Shown: positions 7,939 to 16,646, numbered from the stretch's first letter. The stretch is 64,000 nt of DNA from Streptomyces sp. A0958 (GCF_004795035.1 NZ_SSBK01000027.1:27170-91169); one strand, 5' to 3'. The notes: generated from the letters alone by a model not told the origin. Made by a program: numbers and translations.

Positions 7939-9681
7939 ATGGCCAAGCAGAACGTGTCGGAGCAGTTCGTCGACATCCTCGCCCGGGCGGGCGTCAAGCG
8001 CCTGTACGGGGTCGTCGGCGACAGCCTCAACCCAGTCGTCGACGCCATCCGGCGTCGCGCGGGCATGGAGTGGGTCCAGGTCAGGCACGAGGAGACGGCG
8101 GCGTTCGCGGCCGGCGCGGAGGCGCAGATCACCGGCACCCTGGCGGCCTGCGCAGGGTCCTGCGGCCCGGGCAACCTGCACCTCATCAACGGCCTCTACG
8201 ACGCCCACCGCTCCATGGCCCCCGTGCTCGCCCTCGCCTCGCACATCCCGTCGAGCGAGATCGGCCTCGGCTACTTCCAGGAGACCCACCCCGAGCTGCT
8301 CTTCCAGGAGTGCAGCCACTACAACGAGATGATCTCCAACCCGCAGCAGATGCCCCGGCTGCTCCAGACCGCCATCCAGCACGCGATCGGCCAGGGCGGG
8401 GTCAGCGTCGTCTCCATGCCGGGTGACGTGGCCTCGCAGCCCGCCCCGGAGAAGTCCATCGAACACGCCCTGGTCACCTCGCGGCCCACCGTGCGGCCGG
8501 GGGACGACGAGATCGACAAGCTCTGCCGGATGGTGGACGAGGCCAAACGGGTGACGCTGTTCTGCGGCAGCGGCACGGCCGGCGCGCACGCCGAGGTCAT
8601 GGAGTTCGCCGAGCGGGTGAAGGCCCCGGTCGGGCACGCCCTGCGCGGCAAGGAGTGGATCCAGTACGACAACCCGTTCGACGTCGGCATGAGCGGGCTG
8701 CTCGGCTACGGGGCCGCCTACGAGGCCACCCACGAGTGCGATCTGCTGATCCTGCTCGGCACGGACTTCCCGTACAACGCCTTCCTGCCCAACGACGTGA
8801 AGATCGTGCAGGTCGATGTGCGCCCCGAACGCCTCGGGCGGCGGTCCAAGCTCGACCTGGCCGTCTGGGGCGACGTCCGCGAGACGCTGCGCTGTCTGAC
8901 GCCCCGGGTCAAGGTCAAGAGCGACCGCAAGTTCCTCGACCGGATGCTCAAGAAGCACGCCGACGCCCTGGAGGGCGTGGTCAAGGCATACACCCGCAAG
9001 GTCGACAAGCACATTCCGATCCACCCCGAGTACGTGGCCTCGGTGCTGGACGAACTCGCCGACGAAGACGCGGTGTTCACCGTGGACACCGGCATGTGCA
9101 ACGTATGGGCGGCCCGCTATCTGTCGCCCAACGGCAAGCGGCGGGTGATCGGTTCGTTCAGCCACGGCTCGATGGCCAACGCGCTGCCGCAGGCCATCGG
9201 CGCACAGTTCACGGACCGCGACCGGCAGGTCGTCTCGATGTCGGGCGACGGCGGATTCACCATGCTGATGGGCGACTTCCTGACCCTCGTCCAGTACAAC
9301 CTGCCGGTCAAGGTCGTGCTGTTCAACAACTCCTCGCTGGGCATGGTCGAACTGGAGATGCTGGTCGGGGGACTGCCGTCCTTCGGTACGACCAACAAGA
9401 ACCCGGACTTCGCCGCTGTCGCGCGCGCGGCGGGGGCGTACGGCGTACGCGTCGAGAAGCCCAAGGAACTTCAGAGCGCCCTGAAGGACGCCTTCAAGCA
9501 CAAGGGGCCGGCGCTCGTCGACATCGTCACCGACCCCAACGCCCTCTCCATCCCGCCGAAGATCAGCGCGGACATGGTGACCGGCTTCGCCCTCTCCGCC
9601 AGCAAGATCGTGCTGGACGGCGGGGTGGGCCGGATGGTCCAGATGGCCCGCTCCAACCTCCGCAACGTGCCCCGCCCTTAG
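7939..9681 (+). CDS. poxB: Pyruvate dehydrogenase (quinone) / pyruvate oxidase, PoxB type
   Basis: 580 residues. This ThDP- and FAD-dependent enzyme family oxidatively decarboxylates pyruvate to acetate and passes electrons to membrane quinone. Seen: N-terminal GVVGDSLNPVVDAI, the ThDP glutamate region RHEETAAFAAGAEAQ, central FAD-binding domain, and the C-terminal ThDP-Mg motif GDGGFTMLMGDF...LFNNSSLGMV. Length fits the family (570-600). ATG 7939 has AGAGGGAG-like sequence upstream. Monocistronic. The pyrophosphate family also includes acetolactate synthases, but SLNPVVDAI and the overall order favour PoxB. Confidence 0.9.
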   Translation: MAKQNVSEQFVDILARAGVKRLYGVVGDSLNPVVDAIRRRAGMEWVQVRHEETAAFAAGAEAQITGTLAACAGSCGPGNLHLINGLYDAHRSMAPVLALASHIPSSEIGLGYFQETHPELLFQECSHYNEMISNPQQMPRLLQTAIQHAIGQGGVSVVSMPGDVASQPAPEKSIEHALVTSRPTVRPGDDEIDKLCRMVDEAKRVTLFCGSGTAGAHAEVMEFAERVKAPVGHALRGKEWIQYDNPFDVGMSGLLGYGAAYEATHECDLLILLGTDFPYNAFLPNDVKIVQVDVRPERLGRRSKLDLAVWGDVRETLRCLTPRVKVKSDRKFLDRMLKKHADALEGVVKAYTRKVDKHIPIHPEYVASVLDELADEDAVFTVDTGMCNVWAARYLSPNGKRRVIGSFSHGSMANALPQAIGAQFTDRDRQVVSMSGDGGFTMLMGDFLTLVQYNLPVKVVLFNNSSLGMVELEMLVGGLPSFGTTNKNPDFAAVARAAGAYGVRVEKPKELQSALKDAFKHKGPALVDIVTDPNALSIPPKISADMVTGFALSASKIVLDGGVGRMVQMARSNLRNVPRP

Positions 9682-9693
9682 GGCGGCTCGCTC

Positions 9694-11220
9694 CTAACCG
9701 GGGATCGTCTCGACGCGCTGCCGGTCGAGCAGGTACGCGGGCAGGTACGGGCGCTTCGTGGCGACCGGGAAGCCGTGGTCGTACGCCAGGCACGCCATCG
9801 CCAGCGGGCCGAGCGCCACCCGGGCGCGCGGCGCCGCCGAGTCGCCCCAGTAGCTGCCGTGATGGGTGACCGCCTCGCTGAGCGCTTCGGCGAAGGCCGT
9901 CTGCTCGCCCGTGAAGAGGCGGTGGAACAGGGCGACCGGCTGATAGTCGATCAGGTTCACGAAGTCCTTCGGCGCCCGGGCCAGGGACTCCGGCGCGGAC
10001 GTCTGCATGGTGGCGAGCAGCTTCTCCACGACCTCGTCGGCCGGGCGCTTGCCCCAGTACGTCCGCAGCGTGTCGATCCAGTGCAGGACGTAGGCGTCGA
10101 CGGAGTCGTCCGCGCGCAACGCCTCCAGCGGAACCCGGCAGAGCCGGCCGGTCCGGTCCCGGTCGCGGCACACCAGGCTCAGGTAGAAGGCGTCGAGCCA
10201 GGCGCGGGCGTCCGCCGGCGGCTCGGCGGGCGTCGCGGGCAGCTTCCGTACGACGTCGTCGGCCAGGTAGCACTTCTGGGCCCGCGCACCGGTGAACAGC
10301 GCCGAGCCGAGCTGTACGGCGGTGGCCCACGCGTTCCAGCCGTCGAGGCGCGCCAGGTCCGGGTCGGCGGCGCAGTGGGCATGGCTCAGCACGAGGGTCG
10401 ATGCGAAGGCGTCACCGAGTCCGGCAGGCGCCTGGGCGAGCCGGGCCACCGCGTCGGCCGTGGTGCGCGCCGACTCCCCGACGTCCGGGGCCGTGGCGCG
10501 TCCGGCGAGCCGCCCGGCCCGGTCGAGACGGACCAGGCCCTTCATGAGGTCGAGCAGTTCCGGGGACGGCTGGACGGAGAAGGTCCGGGTCTCCTCGTCG
10601 ATGGCCGTCAGCGCGGTCAGGCCGCCCCGGTGCCACCAGTAGAGCCGGGGGGACAGTTCGCCGGGGCCGTCCTCGTAGGCGCCGAGCGCGTACGCGGCCA
10701 GGTCGTTGACCGCGTCGGCCACGGTCCCGTCGGTGATCGGGTGGAACGCCAGGAGGTGGCGGGTCGGGACGACGACCAGGGCTCCGGCGTCGGGCAGCGG
10801 CCGGCCGGTGACCTGGTGGGACAGTTCGGACAGGAACAGCGCCTTGCTCGCGACGAAGTGGGAGTCGCCGTACACCGAGTGCAGCGGCGCCCGACCCTCG
10901 ACGGTGATCTCCTCGTGTTCGACGGGGACGCGCATCAGGTTCGCGTACGCCGCCTCGCCCAGCTCCTCCAGACCGACGCGTGCCACATCCGGGTCGGTGA
11001 CGATGCGTACGGACGTCGGAGTGTCCACGGCATAGGCGAAGACGAGGCCGTCGGCCACCACGCGGGCGTAGCGCATGGCGCCGGCGATCTCAGGCGTCAG
11101 CGCAGCGGTGGGCAGCAACCGTGCGTGCACACCGCGCAGCAGGTCCGCCGCCGACAGAGTGTGGCCGGGGCTGTCCGGGAGGGGGAGGTCAGGGGCGTGG
11201 TGACGGTCGTCTCGGTTCAC
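9694..11220 (-). CDS. Imm49-type immunity protein with DUF1444-like N-terminal half
   Basis: 508 residues. The C-terminal half (AFYLSLVCRDRDRTGRLCRVPLE, YVLHWIDTLRTYWG, DYQPVALFHRLFTGEQTAFAEALSEAVTHHGSYWG, RVALGPLAMACLAYDHGFPV) matches my memory of Imm49, a predicted immunity family for polymorphic or contact-dependent toxins. The N-terminal half (FAYAVDTPTSVRIVTDPDVARVGLEELGEAAYANL, VVVPTRHLLAFHPI) resembles DUF1444. No signal peptide, so cytoplasmic. No toxin gene is adjacent: neighbours are poxB and the divergent hydroxyproline operon. It may be an orphan immunity protein. Confidence 0.75.
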   Translation of the reverse strand: MNRDDRHHAPDLPLPDSPGHTLSAADLLRGVHARLLPTAALTPEIAGAMRYARVVADGLVFAYAVDTPTSVRIVTDPDVARVGLEELGEAAYANLMRVPVEHEEITVEGRAPLHSVYGDSHFVASKALFLSELSHQVTGRPLPDAGALVVVPTRHLLAFHPITDGTVADAVNDLAAYALGAYEDGPGELSPRLYWWHRGGLTALTAIDEETRTFSVQPSPELLDLMKGLVRLDRAGRLAGRATAPDVGESARTTADAVARLAQAPAGLGDAFASTLVLSHAHCAADPDLARLDGWNAWATAVQLGSALFTGARAQKCYLADDVVRKLPATPAEPPADARAWLDAFYLSLVCRDRDRTGRLCRVPLEALRADDSVDAYVLHWIDTLRTYWGKRPADEVVEKLLATMQTSAPESLARAPKDFVNLIDYQPVALFHRLFTGEQTAFAEALSEAVTHHGSYWGDSAAPRARVALGPLAMACLAYDHGFPVATKRPYLPAYLLDRQRVETIPG

Positions 11221-11295
11221 CTGGTGACCCTATAAACCACTCCTGACGAGGCGTCATGTGGAGCCTGGGGCCGCCCTCTTGGCACCCTCGGCGCC

Positions 11296-11304
11296 ATGTG
11301 ACAT
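11296..11304. promoter_or_regulatory. Candidate GntR operator ATGTGACAT (site 1)
   Basis: ATGT-G-ACAT is a palindrome around one central base and lies 9 nt before the dehydrogenase beta-subunit start. The same 9-mer recurs at 12571, 17274 (complement) and 17683, with a one-mismatch copy at 16600. All are inside the hydroxyproline-collagenase block. The GT-N-AC shape fits FadR/GntR operators. Confidence 0.6.
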
Positions 11305-11313
11305 ATTACTGGC

Positions 11314-12576
11314 GTGTTCACGAGACAGCCCTTGGACGTTGTCGTCGTCGGAGCCGGTGTGGTCGGCGCCGCCTGCGCGTACTACGCCACCCGGTCCGGA
11401 CTCTCGGTCGCGGTGGTGGACAGCGGACCTGTCGCCGGCGGCACCACGGGGGCGGGGGAGGGGAACCTCCTGGTCTCCGACAAGCCGCCGGGTCCGGAAC
11501 TCTCCCTCGCACTGCTCTCCGTCTCGCTCTGGCGCGAGCTGTCCGAAGTCCTGCCGAAAGCGGTGGAGTTCGAGCAGAAGGGCGGGCTGGTCGTCGCGTC
11601 GGACGAGGTGTCCCTCGCCACCTTGACCGCGACCGCCGCCGGCCAGGCCCGTGCGGGGGTACGCACCACGGCCGTCGCCCCGCACGAACTGCCCGAGCTC
11701 GAACCGCACCTGGCGTCCGCACTGGCCGGCGGCGTCCTCTACCCGCAGGATGCCCAGGTGCAACCCGCCCTGGCCGCCGCCCATTTGATCCGCGCCGCCC
11801 GTGACGCCGGGGCGAGCCTGCACCTCGGCGCACCGGTCACCGCCGTGCTCACCGGCCCGACGGGCGCGGTGCGCGGCGTACGCACCGGGGCGGGGGACCT
11901 GCTCGCGCCCGCCGTGGTCAACGCGACCGGTGTACGGGGCGGGGAGTTCGCCGCACTGGCCGGGGCGGAACTCCCGGTCCTGCCCCGGCGCGGCTTCGTC
12001 CTCGTGACCGAGCCCCTGCCGCCCCTGATCCGGCACAAGGTGTACGCGGCAGAGTACGTGGCCGACGTGTCGAGCGTCTCGGCCGCTCTCCAGACGTCAC
12101 CGGTCGTGGAGGGCACCCCGTCCGGGCCCGTCCTGATCGGTGCCAGCCGGGAACGGGTGGGCTTCGACCGCACCCTGTCCGTGCCGGTGATCAGCAGGCT
12201 GGCCGCTGCGGCGGCCGCGCTCTTCCCGGTCCTCGGTGACACCCGGGTGCTGCGCGCCTACCACGGCTTCCGCCCGTACCTTCCCGACCACCTCCCCGCG
12301 ATCGGCCCCGACCGCCGCGTCCCCGGTCTCTTCCACGCCTGCGGCCACGAGGGCGCGGGCATCGGACTCGCCCCCGCGACGGCGGTCCTGGTCACGGCGG
12401 CGATCCGGGGCGAGGAACCGCCCCTCGACCCGGCGCCGTTCAGCCCGGACCGGTTCGGAGAAGGGCCGGGGCCAGGCCGTGGTCCTGGTCCTGGCCGTGG
12501 TCCTGGTCCCGGTCCTGGCCCTGATCCCGGCCGTGGTCCCGGTTCCGGGCCTCGGGGTGAGCCGCCCGGCATGTGA
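11314..12576 (+). CDS. FAD-dependent hydroxyproline dehydrogenase, DAO-type (beta) subunit
   Basis: 420 residues from GTG 11314. The N-terminal Rossmann motif VVVGAGVVGAACAYYATRSGLSVAVVD, the GTTGAGEGN flavin segment and C-terminal YHGFRPYLPDHLPAIGP...ACGHEGAGIGLAPAT are those of the D-amino acid oxidase superfamily subunit in OoxB/HcnC/LhpB-type complexes. With the next two genes it should form the three-part dehydrogenase that oxidises cis-4-hydroxy-D-proline to pyrroline-4-hydroxy-2-carboxylate. The natural domain seems to end near PFSPDRF (about residue 384); a Gly-Pro-Arg low-complexity tail of about 36 residues follows. First gene of the operon, behind operator site 1. Confidence 0.85.
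   Translation: MFTRQPLDVVVVGAGVVGAACAYYATRSGLSVAVVDSGPVAGGTTGAGEGNLLVSDKPPGPELSLALLSVSLWRELSEVLPKAVEFEQKGGLVVASDEVSLATLTATAAGQARAGVRTTAVAPHELPELEPHLASALAGGVLYPQDAQVQPALAAAHLIRAARDAGASLHLGAPVTAVLTGPTGAVRGVRTGAGDLLAPAVVNATGVRGGEFAALAGAELPVLPRRGFVLVTEPLPPLIRHKVYAAEYVADVSSVSAALQTSPVVEGTPSGPVLIGASRERVGFDRTLSVPVISRLAAAAAALFPVLGDTRVLRAYHGFRPYLPDHLPAIGPDRRVPGLFHACGHEGAGIGLAPATAVLVTAAIRGEEPPLDPAPFSPDRFGEGPGPGRGPGPGRGPGPGPGPDPGRGPGSGPRGEPPGM
12463..12552 (+). repeat. Low-complexity Gly-Pro tract ending the beta subunit gene
   Basis: Degenerate hexamer/dodecamer repeats of the type GGTCCTGGCCGTGG encode GPGPGRGPGPG-like text at the C-terminus of the preceding protein. Probably slippage-expanded and outside the folded domain. 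Confidence 0.7.
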
Positions 12577-12579
12577 CAT
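12571..12579. promoter_or_regulatory. Candidate GntR operator ATGTGACAT (site 2)
   Basis: Overlaps the stop codon of the beta-subunit gene; the palindrome extends to CATGTGACATG (12570-12580). It is about 140 nt upstream of the 2Fe-2S subunit start, so it could control an internal promoter or be an auxiliary site. Confidence 0.45.
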
Positions 12580-12599
12580 GGCGACCGGCCTGCCCTTCC

Positions 12600-12692
12600 C
12601 GTATCGCCTGCCTCTCCCATACCACCTCGCCTCTCCCGTACCACCCGCCTTTCCCGTACCACCCGCCTTCCCCGTACCCCCCCTCCCCGTAC
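12600..12692 (+). repeat. Low-complexity spacer before the 2Fe-2S subunit gene
   Basis: Repeats of the type TCCCGTACCACC (at least five degenerate copies) fill the gap between the first and second dehydrogenase genes. Pyrimidine-rich on the + strand; no gene. In frame it could prolong the 2Fe-2S ORF upstream with YHPPFPYHPPSPY-like text, which I do not believe is translated. Confidence 0.6.
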
Positions 12693-12719
12693 CGCGCGAC
12701 CGACGAGACAGGAGCCCCG

Positions 12720-13058
12720 GTGAGACGAGCACGCCGACGCCATTCCGCACGGACCCCGGCCGGTCTGGCCGGTGCCGAGCCCGGGCCCGGGTTCGAGATC
12801 ACCTTCGACGGCCGGCCGGTCCGCGCCCTGCCCGGCCAGAGCATCGCGGCCGTGCTGTGGGCCGCGTCCGTCCTCAGCTGGCGCACCACCCGGGTCAACG
12901 GCCGTCCCAGGGGCGTCTTCTGCGGCATCGGCACCTGCTTCGACTGCCTGGTCACCGTCAACGGGGAACCCGGCCTGCGTGCCTGTCTGTTGCCCGCGCG
13001 CCCCGGCGACGCCGTCACCACCCAGGAAGGGACCGGACATGCCGCTCTCCGCCCCTGA
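12720..13058 (+). CDS. 2Fe-2S subunit of hydroxyproline dehydrogenase
   Basis: 112 residues from GTG 12720, preceded by AGGAG 5 nt upstream. After a basic N-terminus, FEITFDGRPVRALPGQSIAAVLWA begins a ferredoxin fold. Cysteines in FCGIGTCFDCLVTVNG and RACLLPAR give the C-x4-C-x2-C ... C set of the small (gamma/OoxC-like) subunit of hydroxyproline and opine dehydrogenases. It transfers electrons between the two flavin subunits. It overlaps the next gene by 20 nt, supporting translational coupling. Confidence 0.85.
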   Translation: MRRARRRHSARTPAGLAGAEPGPGFEITFDGRPVRALPGQSIAAVLWAASVLSWRTTRVNGRPRGVFCGIGTCFDCLVTVNGEPGLRACLLPARPGDAVTTQEGTGHAALRP

Positions 13059-14478
13059 ACGCGCCGGGCTCGCGGTGGTGGGCGCCGGCCCGGCCGGGCT
13101 CGCGGCTGCCGTGACGGCCGCCGACGGTGGCCTCGACGTGGTCCTGATCGATGCGGCCGACGCCCCCGGCGGTCAGTTCTACCGCGCACCCGCCCCCGGC
13201 CTCGGTGCCACCCGGCCGGAGGCCCTGCACCACGGCTGGGCGGCCTTCACCGCTCTCACCGAGCGTCTGGCGCGGCACCGCGAGTCGGGGCGTCTGTGCC
13301 ATGTCACAGGTCACCAGGTGTGGGCGGTGCGGCGGACCGGCGAGGACTGGACCCTGCACGCGGTCACCGGACGAGACGGCCGCGACGGTGTGACCGTGCG
13401 CGCCCGCCGCCTCGTCGTCGCGACCGGCGCCCACGAACGCCAACTGCCCTTCCCCGGCTGGACTCTCCCCGGCGTGGTGGGCGCGGCCGGTGCGCAGGCC
13501 ATGCTCAAGTCCGGTCTGGTGCTGCCGGGCCGGCGCGTCGTCGTCGCCGGAAGCGGACCGCTGCTCCAGGCCGTCGCCCTCTCCCTGGCCCGGGCCGGGG
13601 CCCGGGTGCCCGCCCTGGTGGAGGCCGCCGGGTACGGGGCGTACGCCCGCGCGCCCCTGGTCCTGGCCGCGAACCCGGACCGGCTCGCGGAGGGCGTACG
13701 CCACCGCGCGGGCCTCGCCCGGCACGGGGTGCGGATGTTCACGCGCCGGGCCGTCACCGCCGTCCACGGCACCGAGCGCGTGGAAGGTGTCACGGTCAGC
13801 CGGCTCGACCGCGAGTGGCGCCCGGTGCCGGGGACCGGGCGGCGCATCGACTGCGACGCCCTCGCCGTCGGGCACGGCCTCGTCCCGCAACTGGACCTGG
13901 CCCTCGGCCTGGGCTGCGCCACCTGGTCCGGCACCGACGGCTCGGCCGCGCTGGAACTGGACGAGGAGCTGCGCACCACCGTGCCCGGCGTCTGGGCCGC
14001 CGGCGAGACCGGCGGCATCGGCGGCGTGCAACTCGCGCTGGCCGAAGGCGAGCTGGCCGCCCTCTCGGTGATCGCGGACGCCCGGGACGGCCGCCCCGGC
14101 CGGGGCACCGCCCGCGTGGCCGCGCTGCGCCGCAGCCGGCGCCGGATGCGCCGGTTCGCCGGGCTGATGGGCGCGGTGCACCGGCCGGGACCGGGGTGGA
14201 CCGCGTGGCTCGCGCCGGACACCGAGGTCTGCCGGTGCGAGGAGGTCACCGCCGACGCCGTCCGCACCGCCGTGGACGAGCTCGGCGCCGCCGACGGCCG
14301 TACCGCCAAGCTCCTCACCCGCGCCGGTATGGGCTGGTGCCAGGGCCGCACATGCGGCTTCACCGTCCGGGAACTCGTCGGCGGGGCCACGGACGGCGCC
14401 GCCCCCGACCGGCGCCCGCTCGCCTGCCCCGTGACCCTCTCCACACTCGCCCGGGCCGCCCGCCCCGAGGACGCGTGA
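13039..14478 (+). CDS. NAD(P)/FAD-type alpha subunit of hydroxyproline dehydrogenase
   Basis: 479 residues from ATG 13039. VVGAGPAGLAAAVTAADGGLDVVLID near the N-terminus binds FAD. A second dinucleotide fold VVVAGSGPLLQAVALSLARAGA sits in the middle. The C-terminus has a BFD-like cysteine set (CRCEEV...WCQGRTCG). This is the HcnB/OoxA/LhpF-like subunit that completes the membrane-associated or soluble three-subunit dehydrogenase. The stop codon overlaps a GTG in frame with the next gene (GTGA at 14475-14478). Confidence 0.85.
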   Translation: MPLSAPERAGLAVVGAGPAGLAAAVTAADGGLDVVLIDAADAPGGQFYRAPAPGLGATRPEALHHGWAAFTALTERLARHRESGRLCHVTGHQVWAVRRTGEDWTLHAVTGRDGRDGVTVRARRLVVATGAHERQLPFPGWTLPGVVGAAGAQAMLKSGLVLPGRRVVVAGSGPLLQAVALSLARAGARVPALVEAAGYGAYARAPLVLAANPDRLAEGVRHRAGLARHGVRMFTRRAVTAVHGTERVEGVTVSRLDREWRPVPGTGRRIDCDALAVGHGLVPQLDLALGLGCATWSGTDGSAALELDEELRTTVPGVWAAGETGGIGGVQLALAEGELAALSVIADARDGRPGRGTARVAALRRSRRRMRRFAGLMGAVHRPGPGWTAWLAPDTEVCRCEEVTADAVRTAVDELGAADGRTAKLLTRAGMGWCQGRTCGFTVRELVGGATDGAAPDRRPLACPVTLSTLARAARPEDA

Positions 14479-14484
14479 GCGCGC

Positions 14485-14612
14485 ACCCGAACCCGAACTC
14501 GTACTCGCACCCGAACCCGAACTCGCACCCGAGCACGAACTCGTACCCGTACCCGCACCCGTACCCGCACCCGCACCCGAACTCGTACCCGCCCCCGCAC
14601 TCGCACCCCATC
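14485..14612 (+). repeat. (CCCGNA)n hexamer tract between operon genes
   Basis: About 20 degenerate hexamers (CCCGAA, CTCGTA, CCCGCA) fill the gap before the deaminase gene. The tract is in frame with the deaminase and with the GTG at 14475, which would add 51 residues of HPNPNSYSHPNPNS-like text. The real start is taken to be ATG 14628, which has its own AAGGAG. Confidence 0.7.
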
Positions 14613-14627
14613 TCCCAAGGAGCCCTC

Positions 14628-15536
14628 ATGACGACCGACTGCACCGGCAACGGGGCCCCCTGGCGGGGCGTCATGGTCGCCACCCCGCTCACCCTGCGCG
14701 AGGACCGGTCCATCGACTTCGACGCGTACGCCGCCCACGTACGCGACCTGATCGCCGCCGGCTGCGACGGCGTGGTGCCCAACGGATCGCTGGGGGAGTA
14801 CCAGACCCTCAGCGACCGCGAACGCCGGGACGTGGTGCGCGTCGCCGTCGAAGCGGCCGGGGACGGGACCAGGGTGATGCCCGGGGTCTCCTCGTACGAC
14901 AGCGCCCAGTCGCGGCGCCGTGCCGAGGAGGCCGCCGACGCCGGGGCCGGCTCCGTCCTGCTGCTGCCGCCCAACGGCTACCCCTGCGAGGACGCGGCCG
15001 TCCGCACCCACTACGCCGAGGTCGCCGGGGCGGGCCTGCCGGTCGTTGCGTACAACAACCCGTACGACACCAAGGTGGACCTGGCACCCCGGCTGCTCGG
15101 CCAACTCCACGCGGACGGTTCGATCGTGGCCGTCAAGGAGTTCAGCGGTGACGTCCGCCGGGCGTACGAGATCGCGGAGGAGGCGCCCGGCCTCGACCTG
15201 CTCGTCGGTGCCGACGACGTCCTGCTGGAACTCGCCCTGGCCGGAGCCGTGGGCTGGATCGCCGGCTGCCCCAACGTGCTTCCGACCGGCTGCGTCACCC
15301 TGTACCGGGCGGCGGTGTCCGGGGACCTGGAGGCCGCCCTGCCGCTGTACCGGCGGCTGCACCCGTTGCTGCGCTGGGACTCCAAGCCGGAGTTCGTCCA
15401 GGCCATCAAGGCCTCCATGGACATCGTCGGGAGGCACGGCGGCCCCACCCGGCCGCCGCGCCTGCCGCTCGACGCCGACGCCCTGGCCGCCGTACGCGCC
15501 GCCACCGAGAAGGCGCTCGCCGAGGGCCTGGACTGA
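14628..15536 (+). CDS. Pyrroline-4-hydroxy-2-carboxylate deaminase (DHDPS family)
   Basis: 302 residues, a (beta/alpha)8 class I aldolase-type lyase. The N-terminus WRGVMVATPLTLREDRSIDFDAYAAHVRDLIAAGCDGVVPNGSLGEY is typical of the DapA family. The Schiff-base Lys is Lys170 in VAVKEFSGD and the catalytic Tyr is in AYNNPYDT. Next to hydroxyproline dehydrogenase and epimerase genes, the expected role is conversion of pyrroline-4-hydroxy-2-carboxylate to alpha-ketoglutarate semialdehyde plus ammonia. From sequence alone it could be another DapA/NAL-type lyase; the assignment rests on context. Confidence 0.85.
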   Translation: MTTDCTGNGAPWRGVMVATPLTLREDRSIDFDAYAAHVRDLIAAGCDGVVPNGSLGEYQTLSDRERRDVVRVAVEAAGDGTRVMPGVSSYDSAQSRRRAEEAADAGAGSVLLLPPNGYPCEDAAVRTHYAEVAGAGLPVVAYNNPYDTKVDLAPRLLGQLHADGSIVAVKEFSGDVRRAYEIAEEAPGLDLLVGADDVLLELALAGAVGWIAGCPNVLPTGCVTLYRAAVSGDLEAALPLYRRLHPLLRWDSKPEFVQAIKASMDIVGRHGGPTRPPRLPLDADALAAVRAATEKALAEGLD

Positions 15537-15572
15537 GACCCGCAGGTCCCACCGAAGCCGTAGGAGGACCCC

Positions 15573-16577
15573 TTGCGCAGCCGCCACATCTTCCACGCCG
15601 TCGACTCGCACACCGAGGGCATGCCCACCCGCGTCGTCACCGGCGGGATCGGTACGCTCCCCGGCGCCACCATGGCCGAGCGCCGGACCCACTTCATGGC
15701 GCACCGGGACGCCGTGCGCACCCTGCTGATGTACGAGCCGCGCGGCCACGCCGCGATGAGCGGTGCCATTCTTCAGCCGCCGACCCACCCCGACGCCGAC
15801 TTCGGGGTGCTGTTCATGGAGGTCTCCGGCTGCCTGCCGATGTGCGGGCACGGCACCATGGGGGTGGCCACCGTGCTGGTGGAGACCGGCATGGTCACGG
15901 TCACCGAACCGGTCACCACCGTACGGCTCGACACCCCCGCCGGACTCGTCACCGTCGATGTCCGCGTCGAGGCCGGCGCCGCCACCTCCGTCACCCTCAC
16001 CAATGTCCCGGCCTTCAGCGCCGGCCTCGGGCTCACCGCGAAGATCCCGGGACACGGCACCGTGCCGTACGACCTCGCCTACGGCGGCAACTTCTACGCG
16101 ATGGTGCGCCTGGAGGACCTGGGCCTGCCGTTCGACCGGTCGCGGAAGAACGAACTGCTGGCTGCGGGACTCGCGTTGATGGAGGAGGTCAACGCGTCCG
16201 ACGACCGGCCGGTCCACCCGCTGGACCCGGCCATCCACGGGCTCAAGCACGTCCAGCTGATCGCGCCCGGCTCCGACGCCCTCCACTCGCGGCACGCCAT
16301 GGCCATCCATCCCGGCTGGTTCGACCGCTCGCCGTGCGGCACCGGCACCTCCGCGCGCATGGCCCAGCTGCACGCCCGGGGCGAACTCCCCCTGGACCGC
16401 GACTTCGTCAACGAGTCCTTCATCGGGACGCGGTTCACCGGCCGGCTGGTCGGCGAGACCACGGTGGGTACGCTGCCGGCGGTCGTCCCGACGGTCACGG
16501 GCCGCGCCTGGATCACCGGGACCGCGCAGTACTTCCTCGACCCCGCCGATCCGTTCCAGGAGGGCTTCCTGCTGTGA
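15573..16577 (+). CDS. 4-hydroxyproline 2-epimerase (proline racemase family)
   Basis: 334 residues from TTG 15573, with TAGGAGG 5 nt upstream. The family's catalytic cysteine pair is present: Cys91 in LPMCGHGTMG and Cys255 in SPCGTGTSARMA. The first cysteine distinguishes epimerases/racemases from dehydratases with Thr or Ser there. It inverts trans-4-hydroxy-L-proline to cis-4-hydroxy-D-proline, the substrate of the upstream dehydrogenase. Thirty-six nt after the deaminase gene, same operon. Confidence 0.9.
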   Translation: MRSRHIFHAVDSHTEGMPTRVVTGGIGTLPGATMAERRTHFMAHRDAVRTLLMYEPRGHAAMSGAILQPPTHPDADFGVLFMEVSGCLPMCGHGTMGVATVLVETGMVTVTEPVTTVRLDTPAGLVTVDVRVEAGAATSVTLTNVPAFSAGLGLTAKIPGHGTVPYDLAYGGNFYAMVRLEDLGLPFDRSRKNELLAAGLALMEEVNASDDRPVHPLDPAIHGLKHVQLIAPGSDALHSRHAMAIHPGWFDRSPCGTGTSARMAQLHARGELPLDRDFVNESFIGTRFTGRLVGETTVGTLPAVVPTVTGRAWITGTAQYFLDPADPFQEGFLL

Positions 16578-16599
16578 ACCCGCACCCCGGTCACGGGCA

Positions 16600-16608
16600 A
16601 CGTGACAT
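16600..16608. promoter_or_regulatory. Candidate GntR operator, one mismatch (ACGTGACAT)
   Basis: Differs from ATGTGACAT at one base and lies 38 nt upstream of the GntR start, in a good position for autoregulation. Confidence 0.45.
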
Positions 16609-16646
16609 TGTAGTCTGGGGCTCCGCACGGTGCTGGAGGAACAGAC

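Noticed and set aside
12573..12719. 49-residue upstream extension of the 2Fe-2S subunit (from 12573)
   Set aside because: Encoded by the TCCCGTACCACC repeat spacer; GTG 12720 has AGGAG at proper distance.
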